NCBI GenBank assembly: GCA_900550185.1
Contig: URRN01000019.1
Span: forward strand, 1-17,985
DNA: 17,985 bases
Source of the DNA: an uncultured Collinsella sp.
Lineage (GTDB): Bacteria > Actinomycetota > Coriobacteriia > Coriobacteriales > Coriobacteriaceae
Reading direction: 5' to 3'
Shown: one piece after another, positions 1 to 6,595 of the stretch
Position numbering within the stretch: position 1 is the first letter of the stretch
Layout: each line of letters starts with the position of its first letter
Program-made: the position numbers and the translations under genes
Notes under the pieces: generated by a model
What the model was told of the DNA's origin: nothing
Databases searched by the model: none
Seen by the model: the letters and a program-made list of their open reading frames with translations, nothing else

Positions 1-242
1 TAGAGTCCCAGGACCGCCACACCCACGAGGTTTGGACCGGTGTGGACAAGAAGCGCGGGGCTGATGTCGGAGCGGACGACCTCCACCGCGTTGGCCACGC
101 GCTCGCACAGGGCCTGCTCCATACGGTCGTAGAGGTCGGCGTGGGCCGAGGTGCGGCTCGCGGCAAAGCGCACCTTGGGGTGCTTCTCGACGATGGCGGC
201 GATGAGCTTGACCTCGGTGCGATGCGGTACTTGCACAGCCAT
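1..242 (-). pseudogene. C-terminal fragment of a DegV-family protein, cut off by the window edge
   Basis: Reading leftward, the minus strand encodes about 80 residues ending in SDISPALLVHTGPNLVGVA, the typical C-terminal pattern of DegV (fatty-acid-binding) proteins, in which a His-Thr-Gly-Pro segment lies near the end. A preceding stretch, AHADLYDRMEQALCERV, fits the helix before it. The last readable codon is followed by TA at the window edge, so a stop codon there is likely but not provable. The frame has an ATG at 240-242 with no ribosome site, and it closes upstream at a TAG near 295. About two thirds of a normal DegV protein (around 280 residues) is therefore missing. The point where similarity starts coincides with the broken end of an IS200 transposase gene, so I read it as a gene remnant created by insertion and deletion. 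An assembly join cannot be excluded. Confidence 0.6.
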
Positions 243-286
243 TTCGTGTGCGCGAGGCTGTTGGCTTTCTGGGCCACAGCAATCAC
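221..286 (-). pseudogene. tnpA: IS200-type TnpA transposase, N-terminal stub only
   Basis: From a GTG at 286-284, or a second in-frame GTG at 277-275, the minus strand reads VAQKANSLAHTKWLCKYRI. This closely resembles the opening of IS200/IS605 TnpA (Y1 HUH single-strand transposase), whose usual N-terminus contains NSLAH-T-KW-CKYHIVF. Similarity stops at about 221, just before the expected VF-PKYR segment. The HUH motif and the catalytic tyrosine are absent, so the product cannot transpose. The next bases belong to the DegV-like tail in another frame. Identification rests on about 20 residues, but the pattern is distinctive and the upstream hairpin supports it. Confidence 0.65.
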
Positions 287-335
287 CTTCCCCCTAGTAT
301 GATGACCTGAACAATCCTCATGCTAGGGGGAAGGT
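285..335 (-). promoter_or_regulatory. Hairpin covering the tnpA ribosome site
   Basis: Arms 285-300 and 320-335 are complementary at 15 of 16 positions around a 19-base loop. On the minus strand the 3' arm contains AGGGGGAAGG, the purine-rich stretch immediately before the tnpA start, so folding would hide the ribosome-binding site. IS200 is known to repress its own transposase with a hairpin of this kind; the match in position and logic supports the IS200 assignment. A function here is moot because tnpA is truncated. Confidence 0.55.
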
Positions 336-423
336 TTTTGTCGCGTAGCGGAAATTGGCCTCCACCCGCTGAGCGGGTGGCTTTCTATGCCGCGCGTGCC
401 GCGCGGCACGGACTAAAGTCCAT

Positions 424-459
424 GAATAAAAACGAGGAAGGCCACGTCCGGCCTCCCTC
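424..459 (-). terminator. Probable intrinsic terminator, minus strand
   Basis: Arms 434-443 and 450-459 form a 10-pair stem with one mismatch and a 6-base loop. On the minus strand the stem is followed by GTTTTTATT (complement of 424-433). No coding gene ends just upstream on that strand, so it may belong to a lost gene or may insulate the adjacent IS end. Confidence 0.5.
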
Positions 460-481
460 GCAAAGGGTCTCTGATTACTCC

Positions 482-510
482 CACTCATTGGGGACAGACT
501 TAAATGAGTG
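482..510. repeat. GTCCCC-loop palindrome, copy 1
   Basis: Perfect 8-base arms CACTCATT (482-489) and AATGAGTG (503-510) enclose a loop that reads, on the minus strand, TAAGTCTGTCCCC. Two palindromes at 2721-2757 and 3090-3128 have different stems but the same CTGTCCCC in the same place of the loop, next to the 3' arm. I group the three as a dispersed REP-like family. Confidence 0.5.
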
Positions 511-532
511 CTCTTGAAATGCCGGCGCCTGG

Positions 533-600
533 GGACGTTCTTTTTCTGTCTGCAGTTTGGAACGTTCCTTTTCTGTCGGCAGTTTGGGACGGTCCTTAGA
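533..600. repeat. Tandem repeat, about 27 bp, roughly 2.5 copies
   Basis: Units start at 533, 559 and 586. The shared core is GGaACGTTC, a T-run, CTGTC, then GCAGTTT; the third unit is cut after GGGACGGTCCTT. The first two units differ by a few substitutions and one inserted base. There is no reading frame or ribosome site. It lies in the 460-640 gap between the IS remnant and the operator region, in which I see no gene. Confidence 0.6.
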
Positions 601-698
601 GCTGCAGCGCGCCATGAGCGAAGGCGAAGCGGATCATCCTGTCTTTTGAGTTCTAAGCATAAGCCCCTGTCTCTGAGCAATGACCGGTTCGCATTTGT

Positions 699-816
699 GC
701 GTATTTGCGTGCGTGGGATTGCGTGAATATGCGTATAGATGCGCCGTTTACGGGACAAAAATGACCGTTTAGCGGTGAGATACGCAAAAACGCGCACAGA
801 CGCGCGTGTTTTTGCG
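699..816 (+). promoter_or_regulatory. Probable operator/promoter region of the oxidoreductase-DeoR operon
   Basis: Two structures sit upstream of the first gene. First, GCGT recurs at 699, 707, 711, 721, 731 and (as GCGC) 741; the last four are exactly 10 bp apart, that is, on one face of the helix. Second, 783-816 is a near-perfect palindrome with outer arms CGCAAAAAC and GTTTTTGCG, ending 50 bp before the start codon. DeoR-family repressors commonly bind repeated short sites and regulate their own operon, so these are reasonable targets for the product of the second gene. No convincing -35/-10 pair could be fixed. Confidence 0.4.
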
Positions 817-866
817 AATATAGAGCTATCCGAAATGCAAGACGTTCTATGACACAGGAGGCACAT

Positions 867-1946
867 ATGGTAGATTCCAAGCAGGCTCCACTCGACTCCG
901 CGGCAGCCGCAAAAGCAGCGTTCGCTTCGGTCCAGGACAAGCCATTCCCCGATGATATCTTTACGGCTCCCGAGCTTCGTTGGGCTGTGATCGGGTGCGG
1001 CGTTATCGCCAACCAGATGGCCCAGTCTCTCGCTCTTGCCGGCCGCAAGCTTGCGGGCGTCGCCAACCGTACGCTGTCCAAGGCTCAGGCTTTTGCTGAG
1101 CAGTATGGCATCGAGAAGGTCTATGAATCGGTTGAGGACCTCTACGCCGATCCGGGCATCGACGCCGTCTATATCACCACGCCGCACAACACGCATATCA
1201 CCTATCTGCGTGACGCGCTGGCCGCCGGCAAGCACGTGCTCTGCGAGAAAGCCATTACCCTCAATTCCGCTGAGCTCGACGAGGCGCGTGCCATCGCCGA
1301 CGAGCACAACGTCGTCCTCATGGACGCCACCACGGTGCTTCATATGCCCTTGTATCAAGAGCTGCGCCGTCGCATGGATGCCGGCGAGTTTGGTCGCATG
1401 AACCTCGCCCAGCTCAACTTTGGTAGCTACAAGGAGTACGGCGATCTGACCAATCGCTTCTACAACCGCAACCTTGCTGGCGGTGCCATGCTCGACATTG
1501 GCGTGTATGCCCTGTCCGTCATGCGTCTCTTTATGGCAAGCCAGCCCATTGAGGTCGTTTCGTTGGGCAACACCTGTGAAACCGGTGTTGACGTTGCGGG
1601 CGGCATCGTCTGCCGTAATGCCGAGCAGCAGCTGGGTGTTGTGAGCCTCACGCTCCACTCCAAGCAACCCAAGCGCTCGATTATTAGCTTCGATAAGTGC
1701 TATATCGAGGTCAACGAGTATCCGCGCGCCGATCACGCGACTATCGTGTGGACTGCGGACGGCCACCGCGAGGAGGTCCACGCCGGCACCGAGGCTTACG
1801 CCCTTTGCTATGAGATGGCCGATCTTGAGAAGGCCGTTGCCGGCGACGACTCTAAGCGTGAGCTTCTGGGCTATGCTTCTGATGTTATGGAGCTGATGAC
1901 CAAGCTACGCGCCGACTGGGGAGTCGTGTACCCCGAGGAGGAGTAA
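867..1946 (+). CDS. Gfo/Idh/MocA-family NAD(P)-dependent oxidoreductase
   Basis: A 359-residue protein of normal family length. The N-terminal Rossmann fold carries VIGCGVIA (residues 41-48), the dinucleotide-binding loop. PHNTH near 106-110 and CEKAITLNSAE near 126-136 match the family's substrate/cofactor signature, where the usual EKP is EKA here. The C-terminal half has the GGAMLDIGVYAL segment (205-216), whose Asp-Ile-Gly-x-Tyr pattern holds the active-site region. Family members oxidise or reduce sugars, inositols or trans-dihydrodiols; the exact substrate cannot be read from sequence. The start is set by AGGAGG at 856-861, six bases before this ATG; an in-frame ATG at 849 lies upstream of that site and is rejected. 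The stop is 3 bases before the DeoR start, so the two are probably translationally coupled and belong to one carbohydrate-related operon. Confidence 0.9.
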   Translation: MVDSKQAPLDSAAAAKAAFASVQDKPFPDDIFTAPELRWAVIGCGVIANQMAQSLALAGRKLAGVANRTLSKAQAFAEQYGIEKVYESVEDLYADPGIDAVYITTPHNTHITYLRDALAAGKHVLCEKAITLNSAELDEARAIADEHNVVLMDATTVLHMPLYQELRRRMDAGEFGRMNLAQLNFGSYKEYGDLTNRFYNRNLAGGAMLDIGVYALSVMRLFMASQPIEVVSLGNTCETGVDVAGGIVCRNAEQQLGVVSLTLHSKQPKRSIISFDKCYIEVNEYPRADHATIVWTADGHREEVHAGTEAYALCYEMADLEKAVAGDDSKRELLGYASDVMELMTKLRADWGVVYPEEE

Positions 1947-1949
1947 GCG

Positions 1950-2696
1950 ATGCTAGCGGAAGATAGGCTCAACGCGATCGTGTCGATGGTTCAGCAGACC
2001 GGCTCGGTTACCGTGCCGGAGCTTGCCGAAGCCCTGGGCGTGACGGCGTCTACCATTCGGCGCGACCTGCAGACGCTCGACCGAGCACACCGTATCGCCA
2101 AGGTGCACGGAGGCGCGACAAGTCTGGAGCGCGCGCACGTGACGCGCGACCTAACGCTTAATGAGCGCAGCGACCTCCATAACGACGACAAGGAGCGTAT
2201 CTGCGCCCGTGCGGCGGCACTTGTGGAGCCCGAGAGCTTTGTATACATCGACTCGGGTTCGACGACGCTCAGGCTCATCGAGCATCTTCCACACCTTGAA
2301 GATGTCACCTATGTGACCGATTCCGTGCTCCATGCTCAACGCCTTGCTTTGCGCGGCATGCGTACCGTGGTGCTGGGTGGCGAGCTCAAACCCGAGACCG
2401 AGGCGCTCGTTGGCCCCGATGCCTTGGCAACCTTAGACCGCTACAACTTCAACTGTGGCTTTTGGGGCTCTAACGGCATTGCCGCCGAGCAGGGCTTCAC
2501 GGCGCCCGATATCGAGGAGGCGCAAGTAAAGCGTATCTCGATGCGCCATACGGCCAAGCGCTTCGTAATCTCGGACGCCAGTAAATTTGGCATGGTGGCG
2601 CCCGTCAAGTTCGCGGACTTCCGCGACGCAACGATTATTACCGCAGGTGAGGTCCCCGCCAAGTACCGGGCAATGGACAACGTCATCACGGTCTAA
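1950..2696 (+). CDS. DeoR/GlpR-family transcriptional repressor
   Basis: A 248-residue protein of typical DeoR size. The N-terminal winged helix-turn-helix includes TVPELAEALGVTASTIRRDL (about residues 21-40), followed by KVHGGA, the hallmark segment of the family. The C-terminal sensor domain (about 75-235) resembles the sugar-phosphate isomerase-like fold and keeps IDSGSTT near 97-103 and a late ISDASKFG segment. These proteins usually sense a phosphorylated sugar and repress the neighbouring catabolic operon. Its ribosome site, GGAGGAG, overlaps the end of the oxidoreductase gene. Likely target: the palindrome and phased GCGT sites at 699-816. The effector is unknown. Confidence 0.92.
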   Translation: MLAEDRLNAIVSMVQQTGSVTVPELAEALGVTASTIRRDLQTLDRAHRIAKVHGGATSLERAHVTRDLTLNERSDLHNDDKERICARAAALVEPESFVYIDSGSTTLRLIEHLPHLEDVTYVTDSVLHAQRLALRGMRTVVLGGELKPETEALVGPDALATLDRYNFNCGFWGSNGIAAEQGFTAPDIEEAQVKRISMRHTAKRFVISDASKFGMVAPVKFADFRDATIITAGEVPAKYRAMDNVITV

Positions 2697-2720
2697 CAGT
2701 AGGGTACGGGCTAAGGCCTA

Positions 2721-2757
2721 AACCGCCACAAAGGTGCCTGTCCCCATTTTGGTGGTT
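2721..2757. repeat. GTCCCC-loop palindrome, copy 2
   Basis: Arms 2721-2731 and 2747-2757 match at 9 of 11 positions. The loop AGGTGCCTGTCCCCAT is shared with the copy at 3090-3128. It lies 25 bp after the DeoR stop and has no T-run, so it is more likely a dispersed repeat than a terminator. Confidence 0.6.
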
Positions 2758-2787
2758 AGTAACGAAAACTGAGTAGTTTTCTCAATA

Positions 2788-2830
2788 GAAAAGCGGCAAC
2801 GTCCATCACGGGCGTTGCCGCTTTCGTTGT
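2788..2830 (+). terminator. Intrinsic terminator of the oxidoreductase-DeoR operon
   Basis: Perfect 12-base arms AAAGCGGCAACG (2790-2801) and CGTTGCCGCTTT (2813-2824) with an 11-base loop, then TTTCGTTGT. A-rich sequence before the stem means it could also stop transcription from the opposite side. A smaller hairpin, GAAAAC/GTTTTC, lies just upstream at 2764-2781. Confidence 0.75.
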
Positions 2831-2841
2831 CTGCCGGTTTG

Positions 2842-3057
2842 TCTAAGTCTGTAACAACTGGACCGTTAAAAGTGGGCTAGGTGTTACAGATTGAGATACT
2901 TCTGAACCGCGCCATTCCTTTTTCTCAATCTGTAACATCTGGGACTGATTTTGCCGAGTTGTTGTTACAGATTGAGATTTTCCCTTGAGGAGGATTCGAA
3001 TGTCTCGATCTGTAACAGATAGACCAGAAAATGGGTTCTAACTGTTACAGATCGAGA
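2842..3057. repeat. Array of six alternating inverted 15-mers, 40-bp steps
   Basis: A 15-mer reading TGTTACAGATTGAGA occurs on the plus strand at 2882, 2963 and 3043, and as its reverse complement at 2842, 2923 and 3003. Start-to-start distances are 40, 41, 40, 40 and 40. Copy 1 has two mismatches; copies 5 and 6 both carry G:C in place of A:T at the same position, a matched change. Spacers of 25-26 bp are mostly different, though those inside each 2842-type/2882-type pair share a GGAC-then-A/T-run flavour. No gene lies in 2697-3126. Confidence 0.85.
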
Positions 3058-3089
3058 CGTTTTGGGGCCGCGGCCGAGCCATTGCGGCA

Positions 3090-3128
3090 AAACCACCACA
3101 AAGGTGCCTGTCCCCATTGTGGTGGTTT
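3090..3128. repeat. GTCCCC-loop palindrome, copy 3, overlapping the pseudouridine synthase stop
   Basis: Perfect 12-base arms AAACCACCACAA (3090-3101) and TTGTGGTGGTTT (3117-3128) with loop AGGTGCCTGTCCCCA. The right arm covers two bases of the TAA stop (3127-3129) of the minus-strand gene. On that strand the stem is followed by only four T residues, so it might act as a weak terminator as well as a dispersed repeat. Confidence 0.7.
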
Positions 3129-3786
3129 AGGGCTCCCAGGGGCAGGGGGCTTCGATGTGGATGTGCTCACCGGTTACGGGATGCGTAAAGGACACACTGT
3201 GGGCGTGGAGCATCAGGCCGCAGGGGCGCGGCGTGCCGTACAGGTCGTCGCCCACCAGCGGATGGCGCTCGCTGGCCAGATGGACGCGAATCTGATGCTT
3301 GCGGCCGGTGAGCAGCTCGACATCGATATACGAACGCGTGGGCAGGCCTCGGCGGCTCTTAAGGCGCTTGAGCACCTTTACGCGCGTCTGAGACGGCTTG
3401 CCGCTGGCACCGACGCGCATCTTGCGACTGTCGTGGCGGTCGCGGGCGACGGGCTTGTCGATGAGCTTTTCGTTCCAGTCGATTTTGCCCTCGGCAAGCG
3501 CCAGATAGTGCTTTTCGAAGGCGTGATCGATGACCATCTGATCAAAAGCAGGCTGCGTCTGTTTGTCGAGCGAAAACAGCACCACGCCGGTGGTGTCGCG
3601 GTCCAGGCGGTTGAGCGGCTGCATGTCGGTCGCGGCAAAGCCGTCGCCCATCGCCAGCAGCAGGTCGCTGGCGTAGTCGGTAAGTGTGCGCTCGCCGGTG
3701 CCGTCACCGTGGACGATCATGCCGGCGGGCTTGTCGATGGCCATGAGCCAGGCGTCGCAGTAGAGGACTTGAGGTTCTTCGTTCAC
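3127..3786 (-). CDS. RluA-family RNA pseudouridine synthase
   Basis: A 219-residue protein that isomerises uridine to pseudouridine in rRNA or tRNA. AIDKPAGMIVH (about 16-26) opens the catalytic domain. NRLDRDTTGVVLF (59-71) is the RluA signature with the catalytic Asp62; most relatives have His at the first position, here Asn59. TGRKHQIRVHLA (160-171) is the second conserved block. There is no N-terminal S4 domain, as in the shorter RluA/RluF-like members, so the target base cannot be assigned. The start is GTG at 3786-3784 with GAAAGG just upstream. It follows the U32 gene by 15 bases in the same direction, so the two are co-transcribed and both probably act on RNA. The stop lies inside a dispersed palindrome. 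Confidence 0.9.
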   Translation of the reverse strand: MNEEPQVLYCDAWLMAIDKPAGMIVHGDGTGERTLTDYASDLLLAMGDGFAATDMQPLNRLDRDTTGVVLFSLDKQTQPAFDQMVIDHAFEKHYLALAEGKIDWNEKLIDKPVARDRHDSRKMRVGASGKPSQTRVKVLKRLKSRRGLPTRSYIDVELLTGRKHQIRVHLASERHPLVGDDLYGTPRPCGLMLHAHSVSFTHPVTGEHIHIEAPCPWEP

Positions 3787-3801
3787 GTGTAAGCCTTTCG
3801 G

Positions 3802-6297
3802 TTAGCTGATTCCCACAAACATGCAGCCCGAGGTGGCGCCGCGCAGGCGGGCGGCCGGCTTGCGGCCGGCTTGAGCCGCCTCGACAGCGCGACGGACGCG
3901 AGCGACGGCACGGCCAATCTCATCGGCCTCGAGCAAAGTTCCGTCGACCATGAAACGACGCACGCCGGCATCGAGCAGCTGAGGGACCTGCGGCGTGAGG
4001 TCGATGGGGTAGGCATCGTACAGGCGAGAGCGGCCGTGGATGTCGGTTCGGACGGGCATGACCTTTCCGTCGATATTCTTGAGCGAGAGCTTGCGGGCGC
4101 GCAGGCGGCAGTTGACGCAATCGTGGATGCAGCCGTTGGCAACCTGCAGAATGCAGTGCTCGCTTGTCATGACGCGCGGGCGGCCAAAGACGGTGATGCC
4201 CAGAGCCGCGGGCGCGGCGGTGCCGAGCGAGATAATCTCGTCGAGCGTGATCTCGGGCGAGAGCCAAAACGCACCGGCTCCGCGCTCGGCAAGCGCCTCC
4301 ATGCAGGGCGTGTTGTGCACCGGCAGGCAAGAGCGAATCTCGGCCGTGGCGCCAACCTGGGCGGCCAGGGCAAGCTCAGAGATGTTGCCAATAGCGACCG
4401 TGGCGCCGGCAACAACCCATGGGTCAACGCGGACGTGGTCAACGGCGCGGCAGACCTCATCGAGCACGGGTACGATGCCCTGCTCAAACGTATCGGCGGG
4501 GGAGAGCTTGGCCGCATCGAGCGCGTCGGTGGTCATGTAGATGCGCGTTGCACCCTCCGCCCGCGCTGCCTCGGCGGCCTCGAGCGAGGTGACGGTGGCG
4601 CAGATCTGCGGCTCGTCGCGGTAGTGCTCGGGCGCGGGGCGGGAATCACTGGTGACAATCGCCGGCAGCTCGAGCGTTTTCGCGCGCTCCGCGTACGGCG
4701 CCAGAATGGCCTCTTCCAGCGCCTTGCAAGCGGCGGCGCGCACCTTATGTACGGCGGAGAAACCCATGCCACAGCCCTCATCGAGCGCCACCTCAAAGCT
4801 CGCAGCCTCAAAGGGAGAGGAACCCATGCGGCCGACGTGCTCAACCAGATCGGACGCCTCGACCGCACGGGTCTTGGCGGCTTCGACGGTAAAGCCCGTG
4901 GCCGTGGCCGTAAGCGAAGGGTCGTCGCAGCAGGTGAGCGTAACGGTAAACGGCTCGCCCAGACGCGCCACGACGGACACATCAACAGCTCGGCGGCGCA
5001 GCACATCGCGCTTGAGCGCGGCGCCGGCGGCGTCGATGGCACGCTGACTGCGAATCACGCGGACGCGGCAGCCCTCGGGCATGCTGCGGGGTACGCGACA
5101 TTCGATGACTTCACCGGCTGCGGCATCATCGGCGGCAATGGTGGTCAGGAACTGGTCAAACTCGTTATCGTGGCGAAGCTCCAGCAGGTCGCCCTTGCCC
5201 ACGGGCTCAAACAGCTCAATGCGGGCGATGGCGGCACGGCGACGGCGGTCGTCGGGCTTGAGGCCGCGCACATCGCGGTTGGCCGGGCGGCTGCCCAGCA
5301 CCGTGCCCACGATCTGGCCGCGGTTGTTGGAACGCTCATAGCTCATCATCTCGTCGCCCGAGGTGCCGTCCTGATAGGCGTGCGTAAAGTCGCGGTTAAA
5401 GCAGCGCTTGAGCTGGCGCTGGCGGGCGTCTTTCTCGTCCTTGGCAACGGTGGTTCCGGCCAGCATGTCATCAATCTGATGACGATACACGTCGACGATG
5501 GAATACACGTAATCGGGCGCCTTCATGCGGCCCTCGAGCTTGAGCGACGCGGCGCCGGCGTCATACAGGCGGCGAACAAGTTGTGAAGTGTTGGTGTCAC
5601 GCGGGCATAGCGCACGCTCGCGACCGGCAGGGGAGAGCGCGCGACCGTTCTCGTCGATCAGCTCGTAAGGCAGGCGACAGGGCTGGGCGCACATGCCACG
5701 GTTGGCCGATCGTCCCGCCATGGCAAAGCTCGAAAGCAGGCACAGGCCCGAGTAACAAAAGCAGATGGCGCCATGGCTAAAGACCTCAAGGTCCACATCG
5801 GGCGCGGCATCGTGAATGGCGGCAATCTCGTCGATGGAAAGCTCGCGCGAGAGGGTCACGCGGTCGGCGCCCTGCTCGCGGCACCAAAGGGTTCCGCGGT
5901 CGTCGTGGATGTTCGCCTGGGTCGAGATATGCGTCTCGATGCCGGGCATCGTGCGCTTGACCTCAAAGAACAGGCCCCAGTCCTGGATGATAAAGGCGTC
6001 GGCGCCCAGCGTGGAGCAGCGATGGATGAGTTGCAGCGCATCGCTCATCTCGGACTGCTTGATGACGATGTTGACCGTGACGTAGACGCGCGACCCGGCT
6101 AGATGTGCGGCTCGGCAGGCTTGCTCAAAGGCCTCGTCGGTAAAGTTGGTGGCCTTGCGACGAGCGTTGAAGCTGCCCATGCCGCAGTAGATGGCGTCTG
6201 CCCCGGCAGCAAGCGCGGCGGCAAAGGGCTCCGGGCCTCCGGCGGGTGCCAAGAGCTCGGGTCTGCGGTTGGTGGTTCTACTGGCGGTTGCGGTCAT
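3802..6297 (-). CDS. U32-family protein, RlhA/YdcP-like (23S rRNA hydroxylation type)
   Basis: An 831-residue protein. It begins with PELLAPAGGPEPFAAALAAG (residues 13-32), the opening of U32 proteins, and carries the U32 signature EVFSHGAICFCYSGLCLLSS (171-190). Cys179, Cys186, Cys203 and Cys207 are candidate iron-sulfur or metal ligands. A middle region of about 300 residues (from about 350) fits the DUF3656 collagenase-associated domain, and a U32-like C-terminal part contains another Cys group, CIHDCVNC. U32 proteins were called peptidases, but E. coli RlhA and TrhP hydroxylate 23S rRNA C2501 and tRNA uridine. DUF3656 is the feature shared with RlhA, so rRNA hydroxylation is the best guess. 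It is longer than E. coli RlhA (about 650) because of the extra C-terminal section. The start ATG is preceded by GGCAGG. Confidence 0.85.
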   Translation of the reverse strand: MTATASRTTNRRPELLAPAGGPEPFAAALAAGADAIYCGMGSFNARRKATNFTDEAFEQACRAAHLAGSRVYVTVNIVIKQSEMSDALQLIHRCSTLGADAFIIQDWGLFFEVKRTMPGIETHISTQANIHDDRGTLWCREQGADRVTLSRELSIDEIAAIHDAAPDVDLEVFSHGAICFCYSGLCLLSSFAMAGRSANRGMCAQPCRLPYELIDENGRALSPAGRERALCPRDTNTSQLVRRLYDAGAASLKLEGRMKAPDYVYSIVDVYRHQIDDMLAGTTVAKDEKDARQRQLKRCFNRDFTHAYQDGTSGDEMMSYERSNNRGQIVGTVLGSRPANRDVRGLKPDDRRRRAAIARIELFEPVGKGDLLELRHDNEFDQFLTTIAADDAAAGEVIECRVPRSMPEGCRVRVIRSQRAIDAAGAALKRDVLRRRAVDVSVVARLGEPFTVTLTCCDDPSLTATATGFTVEAAKTRAVEASDLVEHVGRMGSSPFEAASFEVALDEGCGMGFSAVHKVRAAACKALEEAILAPYAERAKTLELPAIVTSDSRPAPEHYRDEPQICATVTSLEAAEAARAEGATRIYMTTDALDAAKLSPADTFEQGIVPVLDEVCRAVDHVRVDPWVVAGATVAIGNISELALAAQVGATAEIRSCLPVHNTPCMEALAERGAGAFWLSPEITLDEIISLGTAAPAALGITVFGRPRVMTSEHCILQVANGCIHDCVNCRLRARKLSLKNIDGKVMPVRTDIHGRSRLYDAYPIDLTPQVPQLLDAGVRRFMVDGTLLEADEIGRAVARVRRAVEAAQAGRKPAARLRGATSGCMFVGIS

Positions 6298-6595
6298 ATC
6301 CTGCCTTTCAAAATGCTCAGATACTCAAAAGTATAGTGGTGCCGTCGCGGCAGGCGATGCCCGTGCTCTAAGCGGGATAAAGTCTTCAGCAGCTTGGACT
6401 GGCTGCTTCACATGAGAACCGTTCAGCGGTCCGGGGAAACCGTTGGGCGATAAAATATTCTCGCAACGTGATAATAATCTTGCATCGCGCGGAAACCTTG
6501 AGTACTATCCCAATCAAGCGCGGTGTTCAGACCGAACTGTGCCTCCCGGTGTGAACGCCGCGCTCCCGTTCCCTTTTACTTGTAAGGAGAAAAAC
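6298..6595. other. Divergent intergenic region between the U32 gene and ridA
   Basis: Nearly 300 bases with no gene. On the minus strand TATACT (complement of 6330-6335) could be a -10 for the U32 operon, but no good -35 accompanies it. ATACTCAAAAGTAT (6321-6334) is a small palindrome over the same site. On the plus side TAAGGAG just before 6596 is a clear ribosome site for ridA. A weak TTGCAT-17-TACTAT pair lies near 6480-6510. I recognise no riboswitch. Confidence 0.35.

Larger units (their letters stand above)
221..423 (-). mobile_element. Left-end remnant of an IS200/IS605-family element
   Basis: Upstream of the tnpA stub, on the minus strand, are tightly packed palindromes of the kind these elements carry at their ends. 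They are a 12-base GGACT-AAAGTCC palindrome near 410-421, a GCCGCGCG/CGCGCGGC hairpin near 390-408, a CCACCCGC/GCGGGTGG hairpin at about 364-382, and the long hairpin at 285-335 next to the start codon. IS200-type elements lack terminal inverted repeats and target duplications and use subterminal hairpins instead, which fits. The outer boundary near 423 is my estimate from where palindromes end. No right end and no TnpB are visible. Confidence 0.5.

Noticed and set aside
318..1781. Long minus-strand open frame of 487 codons opposite the Gfo/Idh/MocA gene
   Set aside because: It runs antisense to a well-recognised gene and through the IS remnant and operator region; the translation has no family features. 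It is a GC-rich shadow frame.
3871..5586. Plus-strand open frame of 571 codons opposite the U32 gene
   Set aside because: The opposite strand carries the clear U32 signature; this frame lacks a ribosome site and recognisable domains.
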